Program-made: the position numbers and the translations under genes
DNA from: Marinobacter sp. 2_MG-2023
Lineage (GTDB): Bacteria > Pseudomonadota > Gammaproteobacteria > Pseudomonadales > Oleiphilaceae
DNA: 64,000 bases
Reading direction: 5' to 3'
NCBI RefSeq assembly: GCF_030546935.1
Contig: NZ_JAUOPH010000003.1
Location: forward strand, 620,001 to 684,000
Notes under the pieces: model-generated
Database searches by the model: none
Told to the model about the DNA's origin: nothing
The model's input: the letters and a program-made list of their open reading frames with translations, nothing else
Part shown: positions 24,871-34,184 of the stretch, one piece after another
Position numbering within the stretch: the stretch's first letter is position 1
How the letters are laid out: each line of letters begins with the position of its first letter

Positions 24871-26762
24871 CTACTCACCTGATACTGCTGCCACCAAAGC
24901 TCAAAAGCCAATAAGGACCATAGCTCCTGTGTAAACTGGTCATCACCTTCCAGATGCCGTTGCCATAACTTTCGGATACCGGCAGTTTCGAAGAAGTTTG
25001 CAACACCACTATCTGAAGATAGCAAAAGCTGCTCAACCGTAGGCTTCAATTCATACCGAAGCCAGTGCGCCAAGGGGACAGAAAAGCCCATTTTCTTCCG
25101 GTACAGAACATCTTCCGGCAGCATGCGCTCAAACGCTTTTTTAAGAATGTATTTTTTCTCTTTCCCGTGAAGTTTCAGGGCAGCTGGTATCTGTGCGGCG
25201 TACTCCACCACCCGGTAATCAAGAAGCGGAGCACGGGTTTCAAGCGAGTTTGCCATGCTCATACGATCCACCTTCACCAGAATGTCTCCAGGAAGGTAGG
25301 TTTTAATGTCTGTATAGAGAATGCGGGAAAGATGATCGTCTGTATCCGCATTCTTGTAATGTGCGCGGGTAATATCCGCAGGATCGTAATCCTGGGTTTC
25401 CCGTTTCAATTCTCCCGTTGCGAGATCATTCCACACATCTCTCCGGAAAAAACTGTTGGTGATAAAAAACGCTTCGTCCGGATCCACCGCCAGTGTACCC
25501 AGAAGCGATCTGGCCTTCCGCGTCGGCGCGCTGTTTACCAGCCCGGCCAGGCGTGCAAGCCCGGGAAACAGGTTACGGCGGAAAGCCCCGGGAAAAAGGC
25601 TTCTTAACCGGTTTTCTACGTAATCCGTGTAATATTTGCTATAACCCGCAAAATTCTCGTCACCACCGTCGCCAGCCAGTGCCACAGTGACTTTCTGGCG
25701 CGCCAGCTGGGATACAAAATACGTAGGTACGAAGGAAGGGTCTGCAAAGGGTTCGTCAAAGAAGCGCGCAATGCTGCCCAGACTCTCCGCAACATTGTCC
25801 TTTACCGTGAATTCGTGATGATCGGTTTTGAATTGCTCCGCAACTTTTTTTGCCCAATGGACTTCATCAAACCGTTTTGAATCAAACCCGATAGCACAGG
25901 TTGTAACCGGTTTGCTGGTGTGGCCTGCCATTAAGCCAACAACGGCACTCGAATCGATGCCACCGCTCAGGAAGGCTCCTAGTGGCACGTCACTCACCAT
26001 ACGCAAGCGAACCGCATCGTCAATCAGGTTGTACAGGCCGTCCTCCAGCTCACCCAGGCTGGCACTTGAAGGCGTCCCGAAAGACACATCCCAGTATTGT
26101 TCCTGATGTGTCTGCACCCCGTCTGTCATCAGCCAATAGCCGGGAGCCAGTTTATGGACGTTTTTGTAGATAGTTTTCGGGTCCGGCACGTACTGATAGG
26201 CGAAAAAATCCTTGATTGCGTCATGGCGCAGTTCAGTTTTCACAAAGGGTGCCGGCGTCAGGGCCTTCAGCTCCGAGGCGAACGCAAACTGTCCATCAGC
26301 TTCGTAAAAGTACAACGGCTTTTTACCAAGGCGATCCCGAGCCAGAAACAGCTTGCGGGCGGTGCGATCCCAGATGGCCAGAGCGAACATACCATTGAGC
26401 AGTTGTAGACACGCAGGCCCATGGATTTCGTAGAGTGCAAGCAGAACTTCCGTATCCGTTCTTGTGCGGAAACTGTGGCCCTGGCTGACGAGTTCCTCAC
26501 GTAATTCCTGAAAGTTATAGATTTCGCCGTTAAAGGCAATGACATAGCGCTCAGAGGCGGACACCATGGGCTGGGTTCCCGCATCACTTAGATCAAGAAT
26601 GCTGAGCCTTCGGTGAACCAACCCGACTGAATCATCCAGCCATGTGGAGCCTGCATCCGGGCCACGATGGATAATCGCCTGCCCCATGTTTTCAAGCCAA
26701 CGCTGATGGGCATCCCTTTCAGGAGTTGAACTAGTGCGGAGGAAGCCGGCCAGCCCACACAT
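24867..26762 (-). CDS. XrtA-system amidotransferase, asparagine synthase (glutamine-hydrolysing) family
   Basis: 631 residues with both AsnB domains. It begins MCGLAGF, so the glutaminase nucleophile Cys2 is present; IIHRGPDAG and FNGEIYNF follow. The synthetase domain has the PP-loop FLSGGIDSSAVVG near residue 265 and AGDGGDENFAGYSKYY. In exosortase A loci such proteins are thought to amidate a carboxylated sugar (for example a uronic acid) rather than aspartate; this is family-based inference. It shares ATGA with the downstream GT4 and TAATG with the upstream GT2-GT4 gene, so translation is coupled. Confidence 0.9.
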   Translation of the reverse strand: MCGLAGFLRTSSTPERDAHQRWLENMGQAIIHRGPDAGSTWLDDSVGLVHRRLSILDLSDAGTQPMVSASERYVIAFNGEIYNFQELREELVSQGHSFRTRTDTEVLLALYEIHGPACLQLLNGMFALAIWDRTARKLFLARDRLGKKPLYFYEADGQFAFASELKALTPAPFVKTELRHDAIKDFFAYQYVPDPKTIYKNVHKLAPGYWLMTDGVQTHQEQYWDVSFGTPSSASLGELEDGLYNLIDDAVRLRMVSDVPLGAFLSGGIDSSAVVGLMAGHTSKPVTTCAIGFDSKRFDEVHWAKKVAEQFKTDHHEFTVKDNVAESLGSIARFFDEPFADPSFVPTYFVSQLARQKVTVALAGDGGDENFAGYSKYYTDYVENRLRSLFPGAFRRNLFPGLARLAGLVNSAPTRKARSLLGTLAVDPDEAFFITNSFFRRDVWNDLATGELKRETQDYDPADITRAHYKNADTDDHLSRILYTDIKTYLPGDILVKVDRMSMANSLETRAPLLDYRVVEYAAQIPAALKLHGKEKKYILKKAFERMLPEDVLYRKKMGFSVPLAHWLRYELKPTVEQLLLSSDSGVANFFETAGIRKLWQRHLEGDDQFTQELWSLLAFELWWQQYQVSR

Positions 26763-29107
26763 TAATTGGCCTCCTCAGGTTTAGACTCAACGCTTTCTGA
26801 TTTGCCTGTCAGCTTTCGGAACAGAGCTTCATATTCGTTGGCCATGCGGGCGGCTGAATAGCGCTCATGAACCATTTCCCGTGCATTTCGGCTGAGAGTA
26901 TCGGCCAGCTCAGGATCATCAAGTACCTGCTTACAACAAGCTTCCAGTGCGGCCTTGTCTCCAAATGGGGCAAGCAGCCCGGTTTTACCATGTTCCACCA
27001 GCTGATCAACACCGGGAATATCATAGGCGACCACGGGCACTCCGACGGCCATAGCTTCCATCATGCACCTGGGAATACCTTCCAGAGAGGAGGTCATGAC
27101 AAACAGGCTGAAGTTTGAGAGTAGTTCCAGGCGATCACTGCGGAATCCCAGGAACTCAACTGCGCTAGCGCTGTTCAATTCAGCGGCCTGGCGCTCCAGC
27201 TCTGGCCTTTGAACGCCATCTCCGAGAAGCTGTAGTCGCAGGTCGGGCGTTTGTTGATAGAGCTTGTCAAAAACCGCGATCAGGTCTGGTATGCCTTTCC
27301 GGGGGATCATCTGCCCGATAAAACCAATAATTCGTGAGTCCGATTTGACGCGCCTGTCTTCTGGCAGGTTCGCCAGGGCCGTGTCGATTTCTGTGAGGTC
27401 AACACCGTTCCGTATAAACGAAGTTCTGGACTCGGGTACTTTGAACCGTTTCATATCGTCCATCAGCTCCTCTGAAAGAGGAACAACCTGGTCAAAGTAA
27501 CGAAGCATGTGAGTGCCAATGCGAATAAAAGTCGCAAGTTTGAAGCTTACGTTCCCCGAAAAACCATGGGGAGTACTTACACACGCGATACCCGTCCGCT
27601 TGGCGGCAAGAAGCCCAAGTATGTCGGATTTGTAGCCGTGAGTGTGAATAACGTCTATCCGGCGTTTGCGGATGACGTCGCACAGGCTGGCAACCACCCG
27701 GAAATCAAAGCGGCCACGCATTTCGAGATAATGAACTTGCTGGCCGTCATTGTGTGGGTAGTACTCGGCTACTGACAGGTCTTGATCAGGCGATTCCCGC
27801 GTCACCGCCAGATCACAGATAACATCGTCACGGTTAATGTTATTTGCAAGAGCCAGAACCCAGCGTTCCGCCCCGTAGAAACCCGCTGGGGTAATAAATT
27901 CAAGTACTCGCAGCCTGGTATCCGTATCTGACACACCGGTATTTTCAGTTTCTGTGTTTCTGGCACTGTTCCAGGTAACCTGAGTTCGCCCCTGGGCAGC
28001 TCTCACAATGCCCCTCACTGCATAACCATTCACCATTACAAAGTAATAAGGCGTGGCGATCCAGGCTGGTAGTTTGTTCCGGTCAGAGGACAGGTGCCCC
28101 AGGAGCGTCAGAGCCAACAACAAGACTGATCCGGCGGTGATAATCTGAAACAGACAGAAGCCCGCAAAAGCCAGAATAATGCTCCCGGCTACGCCTGCAA
28201 GCAGGAATATCGGAATCAGCCACCGCAGTAATTTGTGGGAAATAACTTCAAAGGCAAAAACACCGGATTTCGCAGGATTCATCACCTGCCCCACCCGCAT
28301 CAGACCACGGATGCTACGATTTACGATCCGTTCCTTCCGTGCTACTTCGCGGTCGAAGTCGCCAGCAGTTTCTTCGAAGCAACGTGCATCAGCATCAAAC
28401 ACACCACGGTAGCCTTTCGCGATAATCTGCAGAGGGTTCACGAAGTCGTTGATATCCTGCTGCTGTAAGGGCTCCCAGAGTCTGGTGCGAATGGCGTAGA
28501 TAGCGCCGTCTCCGCCCACTACAGAATGCAGGCGGGATTCCATGGATTTGATAGCCAGCTCGTAGCGCCAGTAGAGATTTTCATTACGGGCGCTGGCGCC
28601 CTCATCGCCATCGGTATAGAGCGCAGCACCTACAGCATAGCCTACATCCGGGTCAGCAAAGTTTCGCACCAGCTTGCTGATCGCATCACTGGCATACATG
28701 GCGTTGGCATCACTGAATACGGTGATATCTGCGTTAATCTGTTCCATGGCCAGGTTGATGCCCATGGTTTTACCCAGTCGCCCTTCCTGGCGAATGAGAG
28801 TGATGCCTTTGTCCTCAAATTCCTTTACCGCTTCATCGGTACCATCATCCGAACCATCTGATACTACGATGATCTGAAGCAGGTCCTCAGGGTAGTCCAG
28901 TTCCAGAGCATTTTTCAGCTTTTCCCGGATGACACCCTCTTCGTTATAGCAGGAGATAACCAGTGCAACCGAAGGTTTCTGATCCCCCCGACGATGCGTG
29001 ATATCCGGCAGGCCTCGCGTAAGGAGCCACAGTAAAGCCGGGTACCCTATGTACACATAAATGGGAACAGCGAGACAGAGAAGAGTTAACAGGAGTACAA
29101 ACGTCAT
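26762..29107 (-). CDS. GT2-GT4 fused bifunctional glycosyltransferase
   Basis: 781 residues made of two enzymes. Residues 1-395 are a membrane-bound GT2: an N-terminal helix, VALVISCYNEEGVI, IVVSDGSDDGTDEA, FSDANA as the metal-binding motif and two to three helices near 295-350. Residues about 400-770 are a GT4: VLEFITPAGFYGAERWV, THGYKSDILG, GFIGQMIPRKGIPDL and FVMTSSLEGIPRCMMEAMAVGVPVV. The linker TENTGVSDTDTR joins them. I see no stop or frameshift at the junction. Two consecutive sugars may be added by one polypeptide, probably of the EPS repeat unit. Confidence 0.88.
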   Translation of the reverse strand: MTFVLLLTLLCLAVPIYVYIGYPALLWLLTRGLPDITHRRGDQKPSVALVISCYNEEGVIREKLKNALELDYPEDLLQIIVVSDGSDDGTDEAVKEFEDKGITLIRQEGRLGKTMGINLAMEQINADITVFSDANAMYASDAISKLVRNFADPDVGYAVGAALYTDGDEGASARNENLYWRYELAIKSMESRLHSVVGGDGAIYAIRTRLWEPLQQQDINDFVNPLQIIAKGYRGVFDADARCFEETAGDFDREVARKERIVNRSIRGLMRVGQVMNPAKSGVFAFEVISHKLLRWLIPIFLLAGVAGSIILAFAGFCLFQIITAGSVLLLALTLLGHLSSDRNKLPAWIATPYYFVMVNGYAVRGIVRAAQGRTQVTWNSARNTETENTGVSDTDTRLRVLEFITPAGFYGAERWVLALANNINRDDVICDLAVTRESPDQDLSVAEYYPHNDGQQVHYLEMRGRFDFRVVASLCDVIRKRRIDVIHTHGYKSDILGLLAAKRTGIACVSTPHGFSGNVSFKLATFIRIGTHMLRYFDQVVPLSEELMDDMKRFKVPESRTSFIRNGVDLTEIDTALANLPEDRRVKSDSRIIGFIGQMIPRKGIPDLIAVFDKLYQQTPDLRLQLLGDGVQRPELERQAAELNSASAVEFLGFRSDRLELLSNFSLFVMTSSLEGIPRCMMEAMAVGVPVVAYDIPGVDQLVEHGKTGLLAPFGDKAALEACCKQVLDDPELADTLSRNAREMVHERYSAARMANEYEALFRKLTGKSESVESKPEEAN

Positions 29108-30219
29108 AAGGTGATGTAACGCCTAAGTTTGGGGCCAAGCCAGTTTGCCATTGGCAGCGGTAGCCGCCGCCAGATATTTTCAATAAGGGGGCGGAGCCGG
29201 GATACATTGGATGTACTGACTCTGCTTGTCTCAGCACGAGCTGTATTTTTCACCCCGTCAAGATAGTCAGTCCATATAAGCTCATAGGGCTGAGCACCCC
29301 ACTGTTTCTTGAAGCGATAAGTACCCTCGCCCAGAGTGGAGCGGCCAAAGTCGAAGCATGTATACCCCAGATCGCATACATGGCTGAGGAATGTCCAGTA
29401 CAACAGCATATTGGGGGCCAGTCGGTTGAACTCTTCCAGCGTGGATGCCCAGGGAATACAGGCCTGCTTGCCGCCCAGCAACACGATGCCAGCACCTACC
29501 GGCTTGTCGCCCTGAAAGACCACGCCAGTCAGGAGTGAATCCCCATAGGCCGCCTTGAGATCCTTGAACCATTCCAGGCTGTGCACTGGAGAACCCAATC
29601 TACGCATATTCTGACTGAATACGTCGTAGAACAGATCAATCGCATCAGCCCCTTCCCGCAATTCCGCTCTGAGACCGTTTTTTTCAGCCTTACGGATCTG
29701 GCTGCGCAATTTGGGCTTGTAGCTTTTGAACAAGGCTTCGCTGTTTTCGGGCAAGTCACACAACATTCGTACTTTGGTGTGCGCTGGCAGCGCCTGGACC
29801 GTCAGTTTGCCTTGCTTTTCTGGATCCCCCTGCCCCATTTCTAGGGCGGGTCCGCCCTCACGAAGCTCAAGGATTTTGATGTGATTTGTGTCTGCCAGTA
29901 CTTTGGCTTCGTCAATCAGCCGTTCACGAATGCCAGCGTTGTCTGCTAGCACGCCGCCAAGATCGCAGAATGGCAGTGAAACCAGGCTGCCGCCTCCGAT
30001 AGGTGGCTTTACCTCTACCATCGGCAGCACACCACATAAGTTCCCCTCGTGATGCGCGGTAATCAACCAGCTGGTATGGCCATAGGCACTCTCGGTCGCC
30101 TGCAGCCATGCACGCAGATGGTAAGGCGTTGCCTGATGGTGTTCTGCCACATACTCATCGTATTCGTGTGCCGGGAAAACGTTGAAGCGTGAAGCCCGAA
30201 CCTGGATATCAACGCTCAT
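29104..30219 (-). CDS. FemAB-like protein, XrtA/PEP-CTERM system associated
   Basis: About 371 residues with the double-GNAT FemAB fold (family of exosortase-locus FemAB proteins). Visible: HHATPYHLRAWLQATESAYGH near the start, RSQIRKAEKNGLRAELREG in the middle and TCFDFGRSTLGEGTYRFKKQWGAQPY near the end, the typical C-terminal FDFGRS block. FemAB relatives transfer amino acids or acyl groups; here an acyl or aminoacyl decoration of the EPS is likely. The frame is open to 30276, but ATG 30219 fits the family N-terminus and overlaps the upstream gene by 11 bp. It overlaps the GT2-GT4 gene by four bases. Confidence 0.87.
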   Translation of the reverse strand: MSVDIQVRASRFNVFPAHEYDEYVAEHHQATPYHLRAWLQATESAYGHTSWLITAHHEGNLCGVLPMVEVKPPIGGGSLVSLPFCDLGGVLADNAGIRERLIDEAKVLADTNHIKILELREGGPALEMGQGDPEKQGKLTVQALPAHTKVRMLCDLPENSEALFKSYKPKLRSQIRKAEKNGLRAELREGADAIDLFYDVFSQNMRRLGSPVHSLEWFKDLKAAYGDSLLTGVVFQGDKPVGAGIVLLGGKQACIPWASTLEEFNRLAPNMLLYWTFLSHVCDLGYTCFDFGRSTLGEGTYRFKKQWGAQPYELIWTDYLDGVKNTARAETSRVSTSNVSRLRPLIENIWRRLPLPMANWLGPKLRRYITL

Positions 30220-31336
30220 AGCCAGTACCCGCCTCCCCGAGCCAGCGGTTCCTTGCTCGCCTTGCGACGTCTTCAAGCTTCAGTTTGAAGCGCGGGCGCT
30301 GCAACGCGATCTGAACCAGATTGCGATGGAAGTGGCCGAGGTTTGATTTGTAGCGCTCATCACCACCCATAAAATCATAATAATGAAAACCGTGGTGGCG
30401 ATAGTCTTCAATGCACAAGCTGTGGCCGACTAACCCTGGCTTCAGGCGGTTATCGGTTTCTACGACCATCCCGCCCAGGTAAAAGTACACCACCTGGTTG
30501 TGCAGCAGATTATAGAAAAATGCAATTTCCTCATCACCGGCCATCACAGAAATCAGATCAACGCCGCCCTGAGCCCACTGCTCACGAATCAGCTCGCGGT
30601 GAAATCGTACAAAGTCCGGGTTGGCAAATCCGCTTTGATCAGGGCCATTTCCCCAGCGTTCAAGATGCCGGGGGCCAATTGCATCAAATACGGCCAGCGC
30701 TTGCTCTATTGAATCCGGCCGCACTAGCCTCACTTCGCCGCGTTCGCCGTACAGTCGGTGGGAACGGTTGATTTGATGGCGGGTGTTACGTGAAAGCGTA
30801 TCAAGATAGTGGCCGCCGTTGCGGCGCAAGTCATCCAGGTCAACCCCGAAACACGGCGCTTCCCAGCGCAGATGTTTGTATAGGCCTGTGATTTTGGCGT
30901 ATTGGTCCGCTTCTTCGGCATCGATGGCGCCCAGAATGAACTCGTCCCAATCGGGCATGGTATTGCACAGATATTCCAGGCTGGCTTTTGCCACCGCGTT
31001 TTCTTTACCTCGCTCAGCCAGGAATCCGTTGTACTCAATCCAGATCTGGTCCAGCAGTTTGTGCCCTGTCTGATGCAGGCGCAGACACCGGGATTTCAGT
31101 ACACCGTGGCGACGCTCATCGGTTTCGACCACTAGCCCGAGACCAATCAGGCGCTCACCCTCCATTACGCGCAGTACCAGAGCATCCGGCTTGTAGACAC
31201 TCAGCCAGTGCCCGAGCCATTGCCAAGAAAGAAACACCGTGGGTTGTGCCCGGCGTTCCAGATCCAGCCAGTCGCTTCGCAAAGTTGCGCACGCGGCCGC
31301 TGGCTCTGTAGTCACTGTCAGCAATCCTGCTGTCAT
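30209..31336 (-). CDS. GNAT/BioF2-like acyltransferase-domain protein
   Basis: 375 residues resembling the acetyltransferase-like domain (BioF2/FemAB-related, double GNAT). Motifs: FLSWQWLGHWLSVY near residue 35, SRNTRHQINRSHRLYGERGEVRL in the middle and HHGFHYYDFMGGDERYKSNLGH near the C-terminus, parallel to FDFGRS in the FemAB neighbour. The two adjacent genes are therefore distant paralogues. Cytoplasmic, no signal peptide. It lies 21 bp below the carbamoyltransferase gene in the operon. Probably N- or O-acylates a sugar of the repeat unit. Confidence 0.78.
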   Translation of the reverse strand: MTAGLLTVTTEPAAACATLRSDWLDLERRAQPTVFLSWQWLGHWLSVYKPDALVLRVMEGERLIGLGLVVETDERRHGVLKSRCLRLHQTGHKLLDQIWIEYNGFLAERGKENAVAKASLEYLCNTMPDWDEFILGAIDAEEADQYAKITGLYKHLRWEAPCFGVDLDDLRRNGGHYLDTLSRNTRHQINRSHRLYGERGEVRLVRPDSIEQALAVFDAIGPRHLERWGNGPDQSGFANPDFVRFHRELIREQWAQGGVDLISVMAGDEEIAFFYNLLHNQVVYFYLGGMVVETDNRLKPGLVGHSLCIEDYRHHGFHYYDFMGGDERYKSNLGHFHRNLVQIALQRPRFKLKLEDVARRARNRWLGEAGTGYER

Positions 31337-31357
31337 GGCGTTACATCCGCTACCAGA

Positions 31358-33184
31358 TCAGTGCCCCGGGTTCGGGTGTTTTACCAGGAATGGCCCTATC
31401 GCAAGATAATCCAGAGCACCCTGAATAAAGGCTCTGACACCATCTTCCGGAGAGTTCACGATCGGCTCTTCGTGCATATTGAAACTGGTATTGATGAGGC
31501 TCGGGATACCACTGAGTTTTTCGTATTCTTTCAGGATGTCGTAGTAACCGGGATTAGCCTCGCGCTGGATAAGCTGCGGTCTGGCTGTACCATCTACATG
31601 AACAGCAGCAGGGCAATTTTCACGCATAAAATCAGTGCAATCGAAGGTGATCGTCATGAACTCCGCAGCGTGCTCTGCGCCTTTTATGTTGTGGTAGCAC
31701 TTCTCCCGGGCTTCGTAGAGAGTAACCGGTGCGAACGGCATAAACTCAGTACGGCCCAGACGCTTGTTCAGCCACTGATTCACTTCCGGCTCACGGGCAT
31801 GGTAAAGAATGGAGCGGTTGCCCAGCGATCTGGGGCCGTATTCCATCCGACCATCAAATCGTGCCACCACTTCACCGCCATGAATTAACGCTGCAACCTC
31901 TGCTGCAAGATTTTCCGGACGGCGATATTTCAGGTTCTCGGTTTTCAGAGCCGCTTCAATTTCGGCTTCGGAATAGTCCGGCCCCATGTAGGCGTTGGTA
32001 ATAGAGGGTCTAACGCCACCTGGCCAGCTGTGATAGAGCGCAGCGCCGGTGCCACAGCCACCGTCACCCATATTCGGGTACACGAAGATGTTATTCACGC
32101 CTTCGATTTCAAAAATACGTTGGTTCAGTTTTACATTCGCGGTTACGCCGCCCGAGAGCACAATGGTATCGATGCCGGTTTTTTCGACCCAGTAGCGGAT
32201 ATAGTTGGTTGCCACTTTTTCGAGGACATACTGATAGGCTGCTGCAACGTCGATCTTCGGAAACTTCGAAGCGAGGTAACGCGAGAAGAACACGTTATTG
32301 GCTTCGTAGATCCGGAAATCGCCCGGAGTCTGTTCAATGCGGGAGAGCAGAATATCACCAAGGATGCTTGGGTCACCGTACGAAGCCAGACCGACAATCT
32401 TGCCTTCGTGGCGACTGGGCTTGAACCCGAGGCTCGAGGTAACGTGTTCGTACAAGGTTCCCAGCGAATTTGGATACGGCAAGCCATGCAGACGATGAAT
32501 CTTACCATCGCGGGCTTCACTAACCGAGCCAGCCAGCCCTGAGCCATAACCATCCAGGGTCACACACAGCGCACGCTCATAGCCGCTGCACAGAAAGCTG
32601 TTGGCCGCGTGGGATAGATGATGGTCCATGCGTTTTACGGGCTTCGTCCAGCCCATTTCGTTCAAGCCTTGATTGAGCTCAGCTTCCCATTGCCGGAAGG
32701 ACTCTGTAGCACCTTCACCCCAGTGTCTGGAGGATTTCAGAGCTGCATTGTTAGACGCGAGCTTCTGAATGCCTGCCATGTTGTAGTAGGAGTTATGGAG
32801 AAAGCCCTTTTCCATAATGGCGTTCGGGTGCTCAAGGCCATGAATCGGCTGGTTACGATCAGGAACGCGGCCCAGTGCCTCTTTAATCTGAGGGCCAAGA
32901 TCCTTGGGCTGGAATGCTTTAATAAAAGCTTTTTCATCTTCCAGGTTTTTCGTGAATAGCTTTTGTTCATTCTCCGCAGCAAGGAACGGATAGCACACCT
33001 GGTCAAAATCGCTCATGGAGAGACCAGTGTATGAAAGTGCCTTCTCCAGTGCCTTGCGTGGAAAGCCGGATTGCTGCTTTACTCTGGAAAACCGTTCTTC
33101 GCCAGCGGCAAAGAGAATGTTGCCATCCTCAACAATTGAAACCGTTGAGTCTTTGTCTAGCGGGGATATCCCGAGCACCTTCAT
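31358..33184 (-). CDS. Carbamoyltransferase, NodU/CmcH family
   Basis: 608 residues, close to the family norm. The N-terminal Kae1-like domain has VLGISPLDKDSTVSIVEDG, EERFSRVKQQSGFP and the metal-binding HHLSHAANSF near residue 190. SGGVTANVKLNQRI lies near residue 350. The C-terminal YrdC-like lid has GRMEYGPRSLGNRSIL and NTSFN. The enzyme makes carbamoyl-adenylate from carbamoyl phosphate and ATP and puts carbamoyl on a sugar hydroxyl. It overlaps the deacetylase gene by four bases. It predicts a carbamoylated sugar in this EPS. Confidence 0.92.
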   Translation of the reverse strand: MKVLGISPLDKDSTVSIVEDGNILFAAGEERFSRVKQQSGFPRKALEKALSYTGLSMSDFDQVCYPFLAAENEQKLFTKNLEDEKAFIKAFQPKDLGPQIKEALGRVPDRNQPIHGLEHPNAIMEKGFLHNSYYNMAGIQKLASNNAALKSSRHWGEGATESFRQWEAELNQGLNEMGWTKPVKRMDHHLSHAANSFLCSGYERALCVTLDGYGSGLAGSVSEARDGKIHRLHGLPYPNSLGTLYEHVTSSLGFKPSRHEGKIVGLASYGDPSILGDILLSRIEQTPGDFRIYEANNVFFSRYLASKFPKIDVAAAYQYVLEKVATNYIRYWVEKTGIDTIVLSGGVTANVKLNQRIFEIEGVNNIFVYPNMGDGGCGTGAALYHSWPGGVRPSITNAYMGPDYSEAEIEAALKTENLKYRRPENLAAEVAALIHGGEVVARFDGRMEYGPRSLGNRSILYHAREPEVNQWLNKRLGRTEFMPFAPVTLYEAREKCYHNIKGAEHAAEFMTITFDCTDFMRENCPAAVHVDGTARPQLIQREANPGYYDILKEYEKLSGIPSLINTSFNMHEEPIVNSPEDGVRAFIQGALDYLAIGPFLVKHPNPGH

Positions 33185-34176
33185 GCCTTACTCTCCATAT
33201 ACTTGCGAATGCGGGTTGGCGAAGACGCCTGTCCGCCTAATTCATTGAAAAAGAAATCGAAAAACTGCCGAAAGCTGTCCAGAAACGCCTTCAGTTGGGC
33301 TTCATTCTGAACATAAGTTGTGTGGCCTGGCACAACGCTCGGGCTGTGGAAGCTCCAGGTAAAAGTGCGCACGCCCTGCTTGTAAAGGGCCCGGGTAAGC
33401 TTGATGTGTTCTGCTGGCGTAAAGCCTTCCGGTGACAGCATGAGCCTGTCTACCGCACCGACACGGGCCAGAATGCCCGGCGCCCTGAATTTGCGCAGTC
33501 GTTGCGCAACCTCATATAGTGGAACAGCCAACGGGCTCGCCCAACCGATAAACCCTCCGGTGCAGGGAATCTCCAGAATCGGTCGGTCTGAACCGCCAAA
33601 CCTGAATGGGTACGCATTATATTTGCGGTAGTCCGGGCCTCCATCCGCCCGGGAATCCAGGGGTGGACAGACAGACAGGTCAATATCAAACCCCAGCTCC
33701 TGGAGAATACCCGTGGTATTCGGCCCAAAACCGTATCGACCGGCTTTATACGCCACTGGCGCCCTGCCGAAATTCTGCTCAATGGTTTCACTAAGAATCC
33801 GGAGTTTTTCCCTCTCCAGTGCTTCAGGAAGATTACCTGGATACATGTTCGACCGGGTTACCGCTTCCTCCTGAGGAGGATTTACCCAGGGGTGGAGATG
33901 CGCACCGATTTCACACTGTCCTTTTGCTGCGAATTGTTTCAGCAGTCCATATCCCTGGGGCTGACTGGCTACCGGGTAATCAATGACGTAGCAGGGGCAA
34001 ATGCCGTACTCGTTGAAGATTTCCTGGGCCCGATCGATGTGCGCCATGGCTGACACACGATTGGCGTTAGCATCTGGCTCCGCGCTCCAGTCGAATTCTT
34101 CTTCAGTATCAATCACCACGATCAGTTGTGGCGGTGTCTCCGGAGGCAGGCGTATTTCTTTCTTTTGTTCAAACAT
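33181..34176 (-). CDS. Polysaccharide deacetylase-like protein (NodB/CE4 type)
   Basis: About 331 residues. QLIVVIDTEEEFDW carries the first conserved acidic motif, and GAHLHPWVNPP replaces the standard HxxxH zinc motif with a shorter His-x-His arrangement. VAYKAGRYGFGPNT resembles the CE4 RxPY-like region. The C-terminal TWSFHSPSVVPGHTTYV contains another histidine. No signal peptide is visible, so it is either cytoplasmic or atypical. TTG 34188 opens the frame and would overlap the barrel gene by four bases; ATG 34176 is preferred. Distinct from the second deacetylase at 40412. Confidence 0.75.
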   Translation of the reverse strand: MFEQKKEIRLPPETPPQLIVVIDTEEEFDWSAEPDANANRVSAMAHIDRAQEIFNEYGICPCYVIDYPVASQPQGYGLLKQFAAKGQCEIGAHLHPWVNPPQEEAVTRSNMYPGNLPEALEREKLRILSETIEQNFGRAPVAYKAGRYGFGPNTTGILQELGFDIDLSVCPPLDSRADGGPDYRKYNAYPFRFGGSDRPILEIPCTGGFIGWASPLAVPLYEVAQRLRKFRAPGILARVGAVDRLMLSPEGFTPAEHIKLTRALYKQGVRTFTWSFHSPSVVPGHTTYVQNEAQLKAFLDSFRQFFDFFFNELGGQASSPTRIRKYMESKA

Positions 34177-34184
34177 AATTTGGA

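Noticed and set aside
25065..25607. 180-codon open frame antisense to the amidotransferase gene
   Set aside because: No domain, no ribosome site; the sense strand encodes an intact AsnB-family protein.
29155..29175. GGCGGTAG/JUMPstart-like (ops) element for RfaH
   Set aside because: The resembling GCGGTAGC sequence is inside the FemAB-like coding region, on the wrong side of any promoter; no true ops element was seen before the EPS operons.
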